Translations under genes and position numbers: made by a program | Assembly (NCBI GenBank): GCA_964495555.1 | Contig: CAZBWA010000001.1 | Location: 24,310 to 88,309, forward strand | DNA length: 64,000 bases | Reading direction: 5' to 3' | DNA from: VGCC01 sp964495555 | GTDB lineage: Bacteria; Actinomycetota; Actinomycetes; S36-B12 | The notes under the pieces: model-generated | Told to the model about the DNA's origin: nothing | Seen by the model: only the letters and a program-made list of their open reading frames with translations | Database searches by the model: none | Shown: positions 25,687 through 36,833 of the stretch, piece by piece | Numbering within the stretch: the first letter of the stretch is position 1 | Layout: every line of letters starts with the position of its first letter

Positions 25687-27306
25687 ATGCTGCGCGCACT
25701 CCTCTGGCTTCCTCGATCAGTGCGGCGGATCTGGCGGAGATCCCTCCTCGTTCGCGTCACGATCACAGCGCTCCTCCTATCGGTGCTCGCCACGGCGGTG
25801 CTCGGGCTACTCCTCCTCTCCCGCATCACGACTGGGCTGCTCGACGCCAAGGAGCGCGTCTCCGTCGGGGAGGCATCGGCGGGCCTGAGTGAGGCGCAAC
25901 GGCTGCTCGACGCGGCTGACACCGGCCCTGCCGCACCTCCTGCTGCGCGCGTCGTGGACAGTGTCGTGACCGCGCTCGCCACCCGCGCGGGTTCGCCGGC
26001 GACCTTTGACGTGCTGCTCCTGGCGTCGGATCCCTTGGCGGACGCGCCGGAACGCGGGACCAACCTCGTGGCGGTATCGAGCATCCCGCAGGCTCTCCGC
26101 GACGCAGTGACCTCGAGCAAGCGCCAGTCCTGGACCTACACCGAGATCCGATTCCTCGATGGACGCGCTATTCCCGGTCTCGCGGTGGGCGCCCCGCTCA
26201 CGATCCCGAGCGTCGGCCCCTATGAGCTTTACTACCTGTTCCCGTTGACGCAGGAGCAGCAGACCCTCGATCTCGTCCGCAGCTCGCTCGTGGGTTTCGG
26301 CGTTATCCTCGTCGTCAGCCTGGGCCTGATCGTCCTCCTCGTCACCCGTCAGGTCGTTCTCCCCGTGCGGGCGGCTGCGCAGACCGCGCGCCGACTCTCC
26401 TCCGGCCATAGGGAGGAGCGGCTGCCGGTCCGGAAGGACGACGACCTCGCGCAATTGGCGCGCTCCTTCAACGAGATGGCCGAGAGCATCGACCTGCAGA
26501 TCGGACAGTTGCAGGAACTCTCGCGACTGCAACAGCGTTTCGTGTCGGACGTGTCGCATGAGCTTCGCACCCCGCTCACCACGATTCGCATGGCCGCGGA
26601 TGTGATGTACCAGGAGCGCCGAACCTTCGACTCGGACACCGCTCGCAGCGTCGAACTGCTGCAGAACCAACTGGATAGGTTCGAGGCTCTGCTTGCTGAC
26701 CTCCTGGAGATCTCCCGCTTCGATGCGGGGGCCGCGATCCTCGACGTCGAGCACGTCGATCTGGCCACGCTCACGCAACGCGCGATCACGGCCAGCGAAC
26801 CTCTGGCCCAGCGATCGGGGGTCCGCATCTCCTTCGCCGCCTACTCCCGCCCGTGCGGAGTGCAATGCGATCCGCGCCGCATCGATCGGATCCTGCGCAA
26901 TCTCATCGACAACGCGATCGAGCACGCGGACGAGAGCGGGGTGGTGATCGAACTGGCGGGGGACAGCGACGTGGCCGCGGTGACCGTGCGCGATTTCGGT
27001 GTCGGTTTGCGTCCGGGGGAGTCGTCCCTGGTCTTCAATCGATTCTGGCGAGCCGATCCCGCCCGAGCACGGACCACGGGGGGTACGGGACTGGGCCTGG
27101 CCATCGCGCTCGAGGACGCCCGCCTGCATGGTGGCTGGTTGGAGGCGGACGGCGATCCGGGTCAGGGTGCATGCTTCCGGCTCACGCTCCCGCGCGAGGC
27201 GGGCGGACGGGTGAACCATTCCACCCTTCCTCTCCGCGAGGAGCCTGCCGATGAGACCACGGGGAGCACCATCGTGATCGACGCGTCGCACGGACCGCGA
27301 CCATGA
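25687..27306 (+). CDS. mtrB: Sensor histidine kinase MtrB
   Basis: 539 residues from ATG 25687; the open frame extends further upstream without family resemblance. There are two membrane helices (about 20-45 and 198-220) around an extracellular sensor region. A HAMP domain is followed by the dimerisation domain with His291 in FVSDVSHELRTP. The ATPase domain has LRNLIDNAIEHA, the DFGVGLRPGE loop and TGGTGLGLAIA. It phosphorylates MtrA. Its stop overlaps the lpqB start by 4 bases. Confidence 0.95.
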   Translation: MLRALLWLPRSVRRIWRRSLLVRVTITALLLSVLATAVLGLLLLSRITTGLLDAKERVSVGEASAGLSEAQRLLDAADTGPAAPPAARVVDSVVTALATRAGSPATFDVLLLASDPLADAPERGTNLVAVSSIPQALRDAVTSSKRQSWTYTEIRFLDGRAIPGLAVGAPLTIPSVGPYELYYLFPLTQEQQTLDLVRSSLVGFGVILVVSLGLIVLLVTRQVVLPVRAAAQTARRLSSGHREERLPVRKDDDLAQLARSFNEMAESIDLQIGQLQELSRLQQRFVSDVSHELRTPLTTIRMAADVMYQERRTFDSDTARSVELLQNQLDRFEALLADLLEISRFDAGAAILDVEHVDLATLTQRAITASEPLAQRSGVRISFAAYSRPCGVQCDPRRIDRILRNLIDNAIEHADESGVVIELAGDSDVAAVTVRDFGVGLRPGESSLVFNRFWRADPARARTTGGTGLGLAIALEDARLHGGWLEADGDPGQGACFRLTLPREAGGRVNHSTLPLREEPADETTGSTIVIDASHGPRP

Positions 27307-29036
27307 ACCGAGCCTGCATCGCGATCCTCGCCGTCGTCGCCCTCGGGGTGGCCGGGTGCTCCTCCGCAGGCGAGAGCGGGGTACTCAGGGGTCTGTCCGC
27401 GCAAGTGCCCACCAGTGGTCCGATCGAGCAGGGTGATCAAGTCGCGAGCTCGGACACGAATCAGTTCATCCGAGTCATCGCCAGCCCTCCGACCCCGGGC
27501 ATGACCGCGCTCCAGATCGTGCAGGGATTCCTGGAGTCCTCGGCATCGTTCGACGGGAACCACGCCGTCGCCCGCCAGTACCTCACCCCCCAGGCGAGCC
27601 AGGACTGGGATCCGGGTGCAGGTGTCCGGGTCTACGAGGGGAATCCGACGTTGACCGAGTCCGGTCCGACGGTGCGCATGGTGGGAAGCGAGGTCGGCCG
27701 GATCGCCGCCGACGGGCGTTACGAGGTGGCGTTGCCCGGGAGCGAGATGCGCCTGCGTTTCGCCTTGGCCCGCGTCAACGGTGAGATCCGCATCGCGTCC
27801 GCGCCCGATGGACTCCTGCTCTCCCAGGTGGACGTGGATCGTGCCTTCCGGAGCCATGCGCTCTACTTCTTCAACCCCGGCTTCACCAGCCTCGTTCCCG
27901 ACGTGCGCATGGTGCCGGTGATCGGCCCTGGGCTGGCAACCACGCTCGTCCGCCGACTCATCGACGGGCCGAATCCGTGGCTGCAACCGGCCGTGCGTAC
28001 GGGATTCCCCGCCGGGGTAGACCTCAACATCGAGGCGGTACCGGTCGATGGGGGAATCGCCCGCGTCGACCTGACCGCGAGCGCGCTCGTCTCGGACACC
28101 CCTGCGCGGGTCGCGCTCTCCCAGCAATTGGTCTGGACCCTGCGGCAGGTGCCGGACGTTCAGTCGGTGTCCATCACCGCCGCGGGTCAGCCGTTCATCG
28201 TCCCGGGGGTGCCGAACCCCCAGCCGCGGGACGCATGGCCTGACGTCGATCCGGATGCACTGGGGCCTGGTGCCCGGGGCTTCGTCGCCACCTCGGTCGG
28301 GGTGCGCGAGTTGTTCCTCCAGGGGACCCGTGCCGTGCCCGGGGCGGCCGGGGGCGACGATCCCGTCATCGGTGACATCGCCGTCTCCTCGGACAGCGGG
28401 CAGGTGGCCGGCTTCGACATCGACGGCGTGCTCTACACGGCGCGTCTGGCCGGTGGAGCAGCTCTGATCGAGCGAGGGATCTACCCGGGAGCGACGAGCC
28501 TGGCCTTCGATGGGGAGTCCGTGCTGTGGGTGGTCGACTCGGGTAACTCACTCATCGTCATCGGGAACGAGCCGCGGGCGATCGTGGTCGATGGCCTCCC
28601 GCGCAACGCCCGGCTCGTGGCAGCAGTGCCGTCCCGCGACGGCACACGTGCCGCGCTCATCGTCCGGGAGTCCCAGCGCTCCACGGTGATGGTGGCACGC
28701 ATCGTGCGCACCGGCCCCGCCGAGGGTGGACCCATCGCGGTCGAGGCACCGATCCGCGTCGAGAACCGGTTGGCCGAGGCCGTGGACGTCGCCTGGTCCG
28801 GATCCGACTCCCTCGCCGTCTTGGGCAGCGAGAGCGCCGGTTCCCTGCAGGTGTACGACGTCGCGATCGGTCGCGGTTCCTTGGCCGGGCGGGGGACGCC
28901 GGAGGCCCCGATCTCCGTCGCGGCGGCGCCCGGTCTGCCCACCCTCGTGGCCGCCGCGGACGGGGTCGTCTACGACAACAGCGGGGTCGGCTGGCAGGGG
29001 CGCGCGAATGCGTCATCGCCGACGTACCCCAACTGA
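27303..29036 (+). CDS. lpqB: Lipoprotein LpqB
   Basis: 577 residues. A lipoprotein signal peptide ends in LGVAGC with the lipidated Cys19. A GerMN-like region and a C-terminal beta-propeller-like section make up the rest. LpqB is known to bind the MtrB sensor domain and modulate MtrA phosphorylation. The mtrA-mtrB-lpqB order is complete here. The last 24 bases overlap the convergent comF gene. Confidence 0.93.
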   Translation: MNRACIAILAVVALGVAGCSSAGESGVLRGLSAQVPTSGPIEQGDQVASSDTNQFIRVIASPPTPGMTALQIVQGFLESSASFDGNHAVARQYLTPQASQDWDPGAGVRVYEGNPTLTESGPTVRMVGSEVGRIAADGRYEVALPGSEMRLRFALARVNGEIRIASAPDGLLLSQVDVDRAFRSHALYFFNPGFTSLVPDVRMVPVIGPGLATTLVRRLIDGPNPWLQPAVRTGFPAGVDLNIEAVPVDGGIARVDLTASALVSDTPARVALSQQLVWTLRQVPDVQSVSITAAGQPFIVPGVPNPQPRDAWPDVDPDALGPGARGFVATSVGVRELFLQGTRAVPGAAGGDDPVIGDIAVSSDSGQVAGFDIDGVLYTARLAGGAALIERGIYPGATSLAFDGESVLWVVDSGNSLIVIGNEPRAIVVDGLPRNARLVAAVPSRDGTRAALIVRESQRSTVMVARIVRTGPAEGGPIAVEAPIRVENRLAEAVDVAWSGSDSLAVLGSESAGSLQVYDVAIGRGSLAGRGTPEAPISVAAAPGLPTLVAAADGVVYDNSGVGWQGRANASSPTYPN

Positions 29037-29708
29037 CGGGGTCCCCGTCAGCGCCACGGCAGCTGTGAGATGCACGCCCGCGTGCATGAGAGTCGCGGCC
29101 GCCTCGCGCATCGTGGCTCCCGTAGTCACGACATCGTCGACCAGGATCGCTGCTTCTGTGGGAGGTGCGCCGCGCACGCGGAATGCACCGGCTACTGATG
29201 CCTGACGATCTGCACCCCCCAGACTCTTATCGGCTCCCGTGACGCGAGAGTCGAGCAGGCACCGGTGGATGCGCAGGCGGAGGGCGCCCAGGTGGATCGC
29301 CTGCTCGAGGACGCGATCGATGGGAGTGAAGCCTCGAGTCCGCCGAGCCACCCTCCGGGAGGGCATCGGTATGGCGATTTTGGCTGCGCCGTCGTCGATG
29401 GCACCCGCATCTGCGAGCGCGGCGGCCAATGCGATCGCGAGCGGGCGTGTCAGGGAGAGATCGGCATGATCTTTGAATCGGTAGACGATCTGACGACCAG
29501 TGCCCGCGTAGTCCAGCGGCGTGATCACGGGCAAGCCCACCCCCGGTGCAACGTCGTCCAGTCGGAGTCGGGTGTGGAGGCGCACCCGAGGCCGAAGGGC
29601 TGTGGAACAGTCGACGCACAGATTCCGGCCCGGACGATCGCACCCGGCACAGCATCGACCCAGGATCAGGTCCGCCACGGCGGCTCCCCAGTCCCTGGAA
29701 CGTCCCAT
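29013..29708 (-). CDS. comF: ComF family phosphoribosyltransferase-like protein
   Basis: 231 residues. The N-terminus has a cysteine-rich zinc ribbon (cysteines at 19-23 and 31-34). The C-terminus has the PRPP-binding loop AILVDDVVTTGAT, and PMPSRRVARRTRGFTPIDRVLEQA is typical of ComFC. In competent bacteria ComFC helps natural transformation. In actinobacteria it is conserved beside lpqB without proven competence. It lies antisense to the lpqB end by 24 bases. Confidence 0.9.
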   Translation of the reverse strand: MGRSRDWGAAVADLILGRCCAGCDRPGRNLCVDCSTALRPRVRLHTRLRLDDVAPGVGLPVITPLDYAGTGRQIVYRFKDHADLSLTRPLAIALAAALADAGAIDDGAAKIAIPMPSRRVARRTRGFTPIDRVLEQAIHLGALRLRIHRCLLDSRVTGADKSLGGADRQASVAGAFRVRGAPPTEAAILVDDVVTTGATMREAAATLMHAGVHLTAAVALTGTPSVGVRRR

Positions 29709-29836
29709 GAGGACAGTCCGCCATAGTCGGCACCGGAACCTCGCACCCGTCGCCTCGACCGGAGTGGAAATCCCCCTCTGGGGACAACCGCATACGATGA
29801 GTGGTCCGTCGTCCTCATGGAAAGGGTCCTCGCGTC

Positions 29837-32622
<2,786 letters not shown>

Positions 32623-32626
<4 letters not shown>

Positions 32627-33147
32627 CGCATCTCGACGGCGGTGACCACCCAACGTCCCCGGTAGGCCTGCAGACGTAGGGCGACCGCGGACGACCTCTG
32701 GGCACCGACGACCACCGCGCTCGCTTCCACGATTCCGGGCGCCACCCTGCAGCAGCGCACACCTCGAATTCGTCGTAGGCGCGATGTCGACCCCTGGCTT
32801 CGGGCGGCAGGGTGTCGAGCAAAGCTGCGACCGCGGGCCGCGAGGAGCGAGAGTTGCGACTTGGCTACCCAGCGGGTCAGTTGGGCGGGAGGCCGTTCCC
32901 CGTGGGCCACTTCGACGATCGCTCGGGTGATCTGGGCAGTCCATGCGACGGGGTCGGGCATCGCATCTCCAGGACCATCGACGATGTCGACGGGCGCCGC
33001 GGGATGGGCGGGGATGCCCGGTGCGACCTGCCAGGAGAGGGGCAGGGTGAGTTGCCGTGGGCCGTCGGCGAGGCCACCCTCGATGAGGGAGAGGTGCCGT
33101 GGCCGTGGCTCGGTCTCGACGGGTAGACGTGACGTGGTGATGCTCAT
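32623..33147 (-). CDS. Rv3235 family protein
   Basis: 174 residues from ATG 33147, preceded by AGGAGG 5 bases away. The frame is open to 33216 but lacks support there. The conserved C-terminal part (DPVAWTAQITRAIVEVAHGERPPAQLTRWV and the end YRGRWVVTAVEMR) matches the actinobacterial Rv3235 family, whose function is unknown. Its TAG interlocks with the secA TAG (CTAG at 32623). A triple decamer repeat lies just upstream of its probable promoter. Confidence 0.78.
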
Positions 33148-33176
33148 GGCCCCTCCTGGGATTCGACCCTTAGCCT

Positions 33177-33206
33177 TCATTTGCTGCAGTTTGATGCTGT
33201 TTGATG
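33177..33206 (-). repeat. Three 10-bp direct repeats upstream of the Rv3235-family gene
   Basis: Three consecutive decamers (33177-33186, 33187-33196, 33197-33206) share the pattern NNNTTTGNTG on the plus strand, that is CANCAAANNN on the minus strand. The 10-base spacing puts all copies on one face of the helix. On the minus strand they sit immediately upstream of a -10-like TAAGGG at about 33169-33174 and 30 bases from the gene start. This arrangement suggests an operator for a protein that binds direct repeats, which is inference. Confidence 0.55.
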
Positions 33207-33349
33207 AGCCCAGCATCTGCCGGGGTCACGGGGATGTCAAGGGGAAGGGGCTGCCGGTGGACAACCCGTGACCTCCGCATCTGGAATGGGCCGCCCTCGT
33301 GCGGTCCAAACCGGGTTTCGGGAAGTCGCCCGGGGTCCATCTCAGGGGC

Positions 33350-33835
33350 ATGGAGGAGTCAGGGGACCAGCGCATCTGGGACGAGATTCGGGCTTCCTTG
33401 GTCACGAGCGAGATCCAGGTGGAGTCGCGCCAGGATGCGCACGCCGTTGCGACAACGGAAGTGGCGCTGATGCGGCTCGACGACAGGGGACGGCGGTCAC
33501 GCGTGATCGAGGTGCATGTCGCCGGCAAGATCGTGACGGGGCGGATCTCGATGTGGACGCATGACATCGCCATTCTCGAATCCGGCCAGGATTCCTGGGC
33601 GATCCGAGTCGGGGCCATCGATGCCATCGTCGGACTGGGGCGTGCGCTGCGAACTCATGTGGAGGATCCCGCCACCGTTCGATCCATACTGGATTGCTGG
33701 TCGCTAGATGAGGTGGAGGTGTGGACCCCGAGCGGTCGGTTCCACGGTCCCCTCGTGGTCGCTGCGGATCATCTCGAAGTTGCGGGGGTCGTCATCCCCT
33801 GGCATGCGGTGCGGACGGTGCGTCGACGTACCTAG
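33350..33835 (+). CDS. Uncharacterised protein, actinobacterial conserved neighbourhood
   Basis: 161 residues from ATG 33350. I do not recognise a family. It has a helical start (MEESGDQRIWDEIRASLV) and then beta-rich sequence with two related short segments, GKIVTGRISMWTHDIAIL and GRFHGPLVVAADHLEVAGVVIPW. Each looks like a small Sm/PRC-barrel-like hairpin. There is no catalytic motif. The codon use and the interlocked stop with the next gene (CTAG at 33832) indicate a real gene. Confidence 0.65.
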   Translation: MEESGDQRIWDEIRASLVTSEIQVESRQDAHAVATTEVALMRLDDRGRRSRVIEVHVAGKIVTGRISMWTHDIAILESGQDSWAIRVGAIDAIVGLGRALRTHVEDPATVRSILDCWSLDEVEVWTPSGRFHGPLVVAADHLEVAGVVIPWHAVRTVRRRT

Positions 33836-34056
33836 GAACCGTCGTCGACCGCCATGTTCCCCGACTCCACGGATGCGCGCGTCTGCTCGTACATCCTCGC
33901 GATGTAATCCTCGAGGGCCGTCGATTCGATGCGCCACTGGCCACGTCCACCCACCTTGATCGCGGGGAGTTCGCCGCTGCGCACAAGCGCGTAGGCCTGG
34001 GACGCCGAGACGTTCAGAGTCTCAGCAACGTCGGCCAAGGTGAGGAATCGCCCCAT
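33832..34056 (-). CDS. Excisionase-type helix-turn-helix DNA-binding protein
   Basis: 74 residues from ATG 34056. The MerR/Xis-like winged HTH is plain: FLTLADVAETLNVSASQAYALV, then the SGELPAIKVGGRGQWRIE wing, then LEDYIARMYEQTR. Proteins nearly identical in this pattern are widespread in actinobacteria and are not tied to phage. They resemble BldC in size and fold but are distinct. The frame continues to 34371, but the extra part overlaps the next gene and looks non-coding. Its target sites are unknown. Confidence 0.85.
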   Translation of the reverse strand: MGRFLTLADVAETLNVSASQAYALVRSGELPAIKVGGRGQWRIESTALEDYIARMYEQTRASVESGNMAVDDGS

Positions 34057-34165
34057 GGCCGCATCGTGCCAAATACGGATCCGTCTGCGCACCCCAGCCT
34101 GTGGATAACGAAAGACGTCGGAGCCGCGCATGGCGGATGCTGCGTCCAGAAGACAGGAGGTGCCT

Positions 34166-34834
34166 ATGGCCGGCATAGCGGATCGTCCCGCATCGCGGAT
34201 GCGGATGCCCCGGTGGACGGATTTCCGACTTTGGTTGGGCCTCGTCGTGGTGGTGGGGGCGATGTTCGTGGGTGCGCGCGTGCTCTCGGCGGGAAGCGAC
34301 ACCGTGACGGTCTGGCAGGCGACACGTGATCTGTCCCAGGGTGCGGCGATCGCCGATGTGCGGCCGGTCACGGTCGCCCTCGGTGATGCGAGCGAGGACT
34401 ACATCCCCGCGGACGAAGCCGTGTCCGGGGTTGTCCTCTGGCCGGTGGGGGCCGGTGAGCTCGTGCCGCGTCGGGCGCTCGGCGCGGGGAGTCTCACGGG
34501 GATGCGACTCGTCACCGTCCCGGTCGACCCTCTGCACCTCCCGCCGGGGCTGATGCCCGGAGACCTGGTGGACATCTGGGCAACTCCCGGAGGTGGCGCG
34601 AACGTAGTTCCTGTCCCCGAGCGCGTCGTACCGAACGTGGCCATTGCCTCCGTAGCGGAGGACATGGTGGGTATCGGAGGCCAGATCCCCGTCGTCCTCA
34701 CGGTGGCAGAGGCGGACGTCCCACGCCTCGTTGCGTCCATGCGCGGAGGAGACCTCGACCTCGTTGCCGTACCCCTCGCGAGCCAGTCAGTGACGGGTGA
34801 CACCTCTGACGGAGGCGTGAATGCTCTCCCGTGA
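34166..34834 (+). CDS. SAF-domain membrane protein (CpaB/RcpC-like)
   Basis: 222 residues from ATG 34166, with AGGAGG just upstream. An N-terminal anchor (FRLWLGLVVVVGAMFVGARVL) is followed by a SAF domain starting TVTVWQATRDLSQGAAI. The middle, PPGLMPGDLVDIWATP, is typical of CpaB/RcpC. In Tad/Flp pilus systems CpaB helps the secretin. Here no pilin or TadA ATPase gene is nearby, but the next gene is CpaE-like and overlaps by 14 bases. The pair may serve a different surface structure. Confidence 0.72.
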   Translation: MAGIADRPASRMRMPRWTDFRLWLGLVVVVGAMFVGARVLSAGSDTVTVWQATRDLSQGAAIADVRPVTVALGDASEDYIPADEAVSGVVLWPVGAGELVPRRALGAGSLTGMRLVTVPVDPLHLPPGLMPGDLVDIWATPGGGANVVPVPERVVPNVAIASVAEDMVGIGGQIPVVLTVAEADVPRLVASMRGGDLDLVAVPLASQSVTGDTSDGGVNALP

Positions 34835-35972
34835 CCGCAATCGGGTCATCTGGTGTACGCCGGGAGTCGGTTCGGAGGGGGCATTAGTCGGCGCAGTGCG
34901 TGACGCGGGGTGGACCATCGCTCGGCACTGCGTCGACGCGGCCGACGTCCTCGGAGCCGCGACAGTCGAGCCGGACCCGATCATCGTTGTGTCTGCCGGC
35001 GTGCAACGAGTCGATCCCGCGGTCTGGGCGGAGATCTGCACCGCGGCGAAGGCGGTCATGGTGATCCGTGGACAACGTGACACACCGGTACCTCGCGGAA
35101 GCGGTGTCGTGCGCGAGATCCCCGTCGAGTATGCGGTGGAGGCTCTCCCGAAGGAACTCGATGCGGTCCGAGCCCCTGGACCACCCGGGGGCGCCTCGGG
35201 ACGCGTCATTGCGGTGTGGGGGACCGCCGGAGCACCCGGGCGCACCACGGTCGCGATCGGGCTGGCCGAGTCATGGGCGCGCCGCGGTCTCCGCGTGTGC
35301 CTCATCGATGGGGACACCTACGGACCGGCCATCGCGCACAGTCTTGCTGTCGTCGAACCGACGAGCGGACTGCTGTTGGCGTGCAAACATGCCGAGCAGG
35401 GATCCCTCGATCAGCAGTCGTTGGTGCGTGCTCTGCGTTCGATTCGGCCTGGCTTGGACGTACTCACCGGACTCGACGATTCACTCCGCTGGCCGGAGGT
35501 CCGCCCGGACTCCCTGGTGCGCGTCCTCGACCTGTGTCGGGCGCTCTTCGATATCACGGTTGTGGACATTCATGACTGCATCGAAGTGACGTCCGATCCG
35601 ATCACCGCGATGCGGGGGGAGCGCAATGGGATTGCACGAGAGGTACTGGGCGCTGCGACCGGCGTCGTGTCGGTCGCTCGACCCGATCCCGTGGGTGCTG
35701 CACGCCTCGTTCGTGCGATGGCGAACTTGTCGAGCCTGGATTCGGGGATCGTTCCCCTTGTCGTGCTGAATCGGCTTCGTCGACGTTCGGATCTGGACGA
35801 GGTTCGCAGGGTCCTCGCCCGGGTCGGAAGTCGAGCGTCGCTAGAGGGGATACCGGAGGACGGGGTCGTCACGCGCGCAGCCGCACGCGGCAGTCTCCTC
35901 GGCGAGATGCGAGGGCGATCCCGGGCACGCGCCGGCTTCCAGCGGCTAGCCCAGCAGGTCGCCGCCGCTTAG
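34821..35972 (+). CDS. CpaE/TadZ-like MinD-family ATPase
   Basis: 383 residues from ATG 34821, with GGAGG 5 bases upstream. The N-terminal ~130 residues look receiver-like but lack phosphorylation residues. The MinD-like domain starts VIAVWGTAGAPGRTTVAIGLAESWARRG, and LCLIDGD-type residues (VCLIDGDTYG) follow. The P-loop has arginine where the catalytic lysine of GKT is expected. This GRTT form is also known in other actinobacterial CpaE-like proteins. It probably positions a membrane complex with the SAF protein. Its TAG interlocks with the next gene's TAA. Confidence 0.75.
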   Translation: MLSRDRNRVIWCTPGVGSEGALVGAVRDAGWTIARHCVDAADVLGAATVEPDPIIVVSAGVQRVDPAVWAEICTAAKAVMVIRGQRDTPVPRGSGVVREIPVEYAVEALPKELDAVRAPGPPGGASGRVIAVWGTAGAPGRTTVAIGLAESWARRGLRVCLIDGDTYGPAIAHSLAVVEPTSGLLLACKHAEQGSLDQQSLVRALRSIRPGLDVLTGLDDSLRWPEVRPDSLVRVLDLCRALFDITVVDIHDCIEVTSDPITAMRGERNGIAREVLGAATGVVSVARPDPVGAARLVRAMANLSSLDSGIVPLVVLNRLRRRSDLDEVRRVLARVGSRASLEGIPEDGVVTRAAARGSLLGEMRGRSRARAGFQRLAQQVAAA

Positions 35973-36676
35973 GGCGATGGGAGGACGACGACGGTGTCGC
36001 CCTTCTTGGCCCAGTTGTAGAGGAACTCGGCATCGTCGGCGGCCATGCGCACGCATCCACCTGTCGCCACGGGAAGGCCCAGTTGATCTTCGTCGTGCAT
36101 CATGCGCCCGTCGTAGTAGATCGGGATGCTGTGAAACCCGATAGGGGTCTTACCGTCCAGGCCGTAGGCGAATCGGGTCATGTGATCGAACGTCACTCCG
36201 GAGTTCGGGTTGCCACTTCGCTCCGATTGCGAGTAGATCGTGTACGTGCCCTGCACCGGTCGATCCCAGCGACCGACGACGGGGAAGCGCGCGACCACCG
36301 AGTTGTCCTCATCCATGAGCCACACGTGCATCAAGGTCTTGTCGTAGACGATGCGCCGCCCCGTACCGTCGTCCAGCGGACGCAGAGGGACGTTACGCGC
36401 CTTCTTCGTCCGGGTCGCGGCCTTGGGCTTCTTGTACTTGGCCGGACGGGGACCCTCGGCGCCCAAGGCGATGACGTCGACGGGCTCCGATGACGGCGGG
36501 GAGATGGCTGCGGGATCCGGCCATGTGAAGTTCGGCTCCGCTGCAGCCTCGGGGGAGGTGGCATCGGAGGCGGAGGCGGTGGGCACGAGCATCCCCACCC
36601 CGAGTCCGGCCGCGAGGCTGGCGGACAGGAGGGCCGCGAGAACCCTCCGCGGGAATCTCCGAACCATCGCCAGCAT
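35969..36676 (-). CDS. L,D-transpeptidase (YkuD domain), secreted
   Basis: 235 residues from ATG 36676; ATG 36667 is an alternative. The open frame to 36997 is much longer, but the signal peptide (RFPRRVLAALLSASLAAGLGVGM) starts here. The YkuD core has RRIVYDKTLMHVWLM, FHSIPIYYDGR with the histidine, and the catalytic cysteine in TGGCVRM near residue 205. Such enzymes make 3-3 cross-links or attach proteins to peptidoglycan. A Pro/Lys-rich linker precedes the domain. Confidence 0.88.
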   Translation of the reverse strand: MLAMVRRFPRRVLAALLSASLAAGLGVGMLVPTASASDATSPEAAAEPNFTWPDPAAISPPSSEPVDVIALGAEGPRPAKYKKPKAATRTKKARNVPLRPLDDGTGRRIVYDKTLMHVWLMDEDNSVVARFPVVGRWDRPVQGTYTIYSQSERSGNPNSGVTFDHMTRFAYGLDGKTPIGFHSIPIYYDGRMMHDEDQLGLPVATGGCVRMAADDAEFLYNWAKKGDTVVVLPSP

Positions 36677-36833
36677 GGAAGCACCGTACCGCCGCAAGGC
36701 CTGGCGCGCGGACCCGATGGGGGAGCGTGCATGGCGGGGAAGGTGCACCTCAGCAGGGTAGGGGGCGATGGTGTCCGCTAGACGCACGTCCGGCGGTGTG
36801 GCGCATGCGAGGATTGCTGCCGAGGAGGTTGCG

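Noticed and set aside
33832..34056. HTH protein as a sign of a prophage or integrated element
   Set aside because: No integrase, att-like repeats or phage genes are near, and this HTH type is part of the actinobacterial core.
33832..34371. Longer 179-residue form of the HTH protein
   Set aside because: The extra N-terminal part runs antisense into the SAF gene and looks non-coding. The conserved family start is at 34056.
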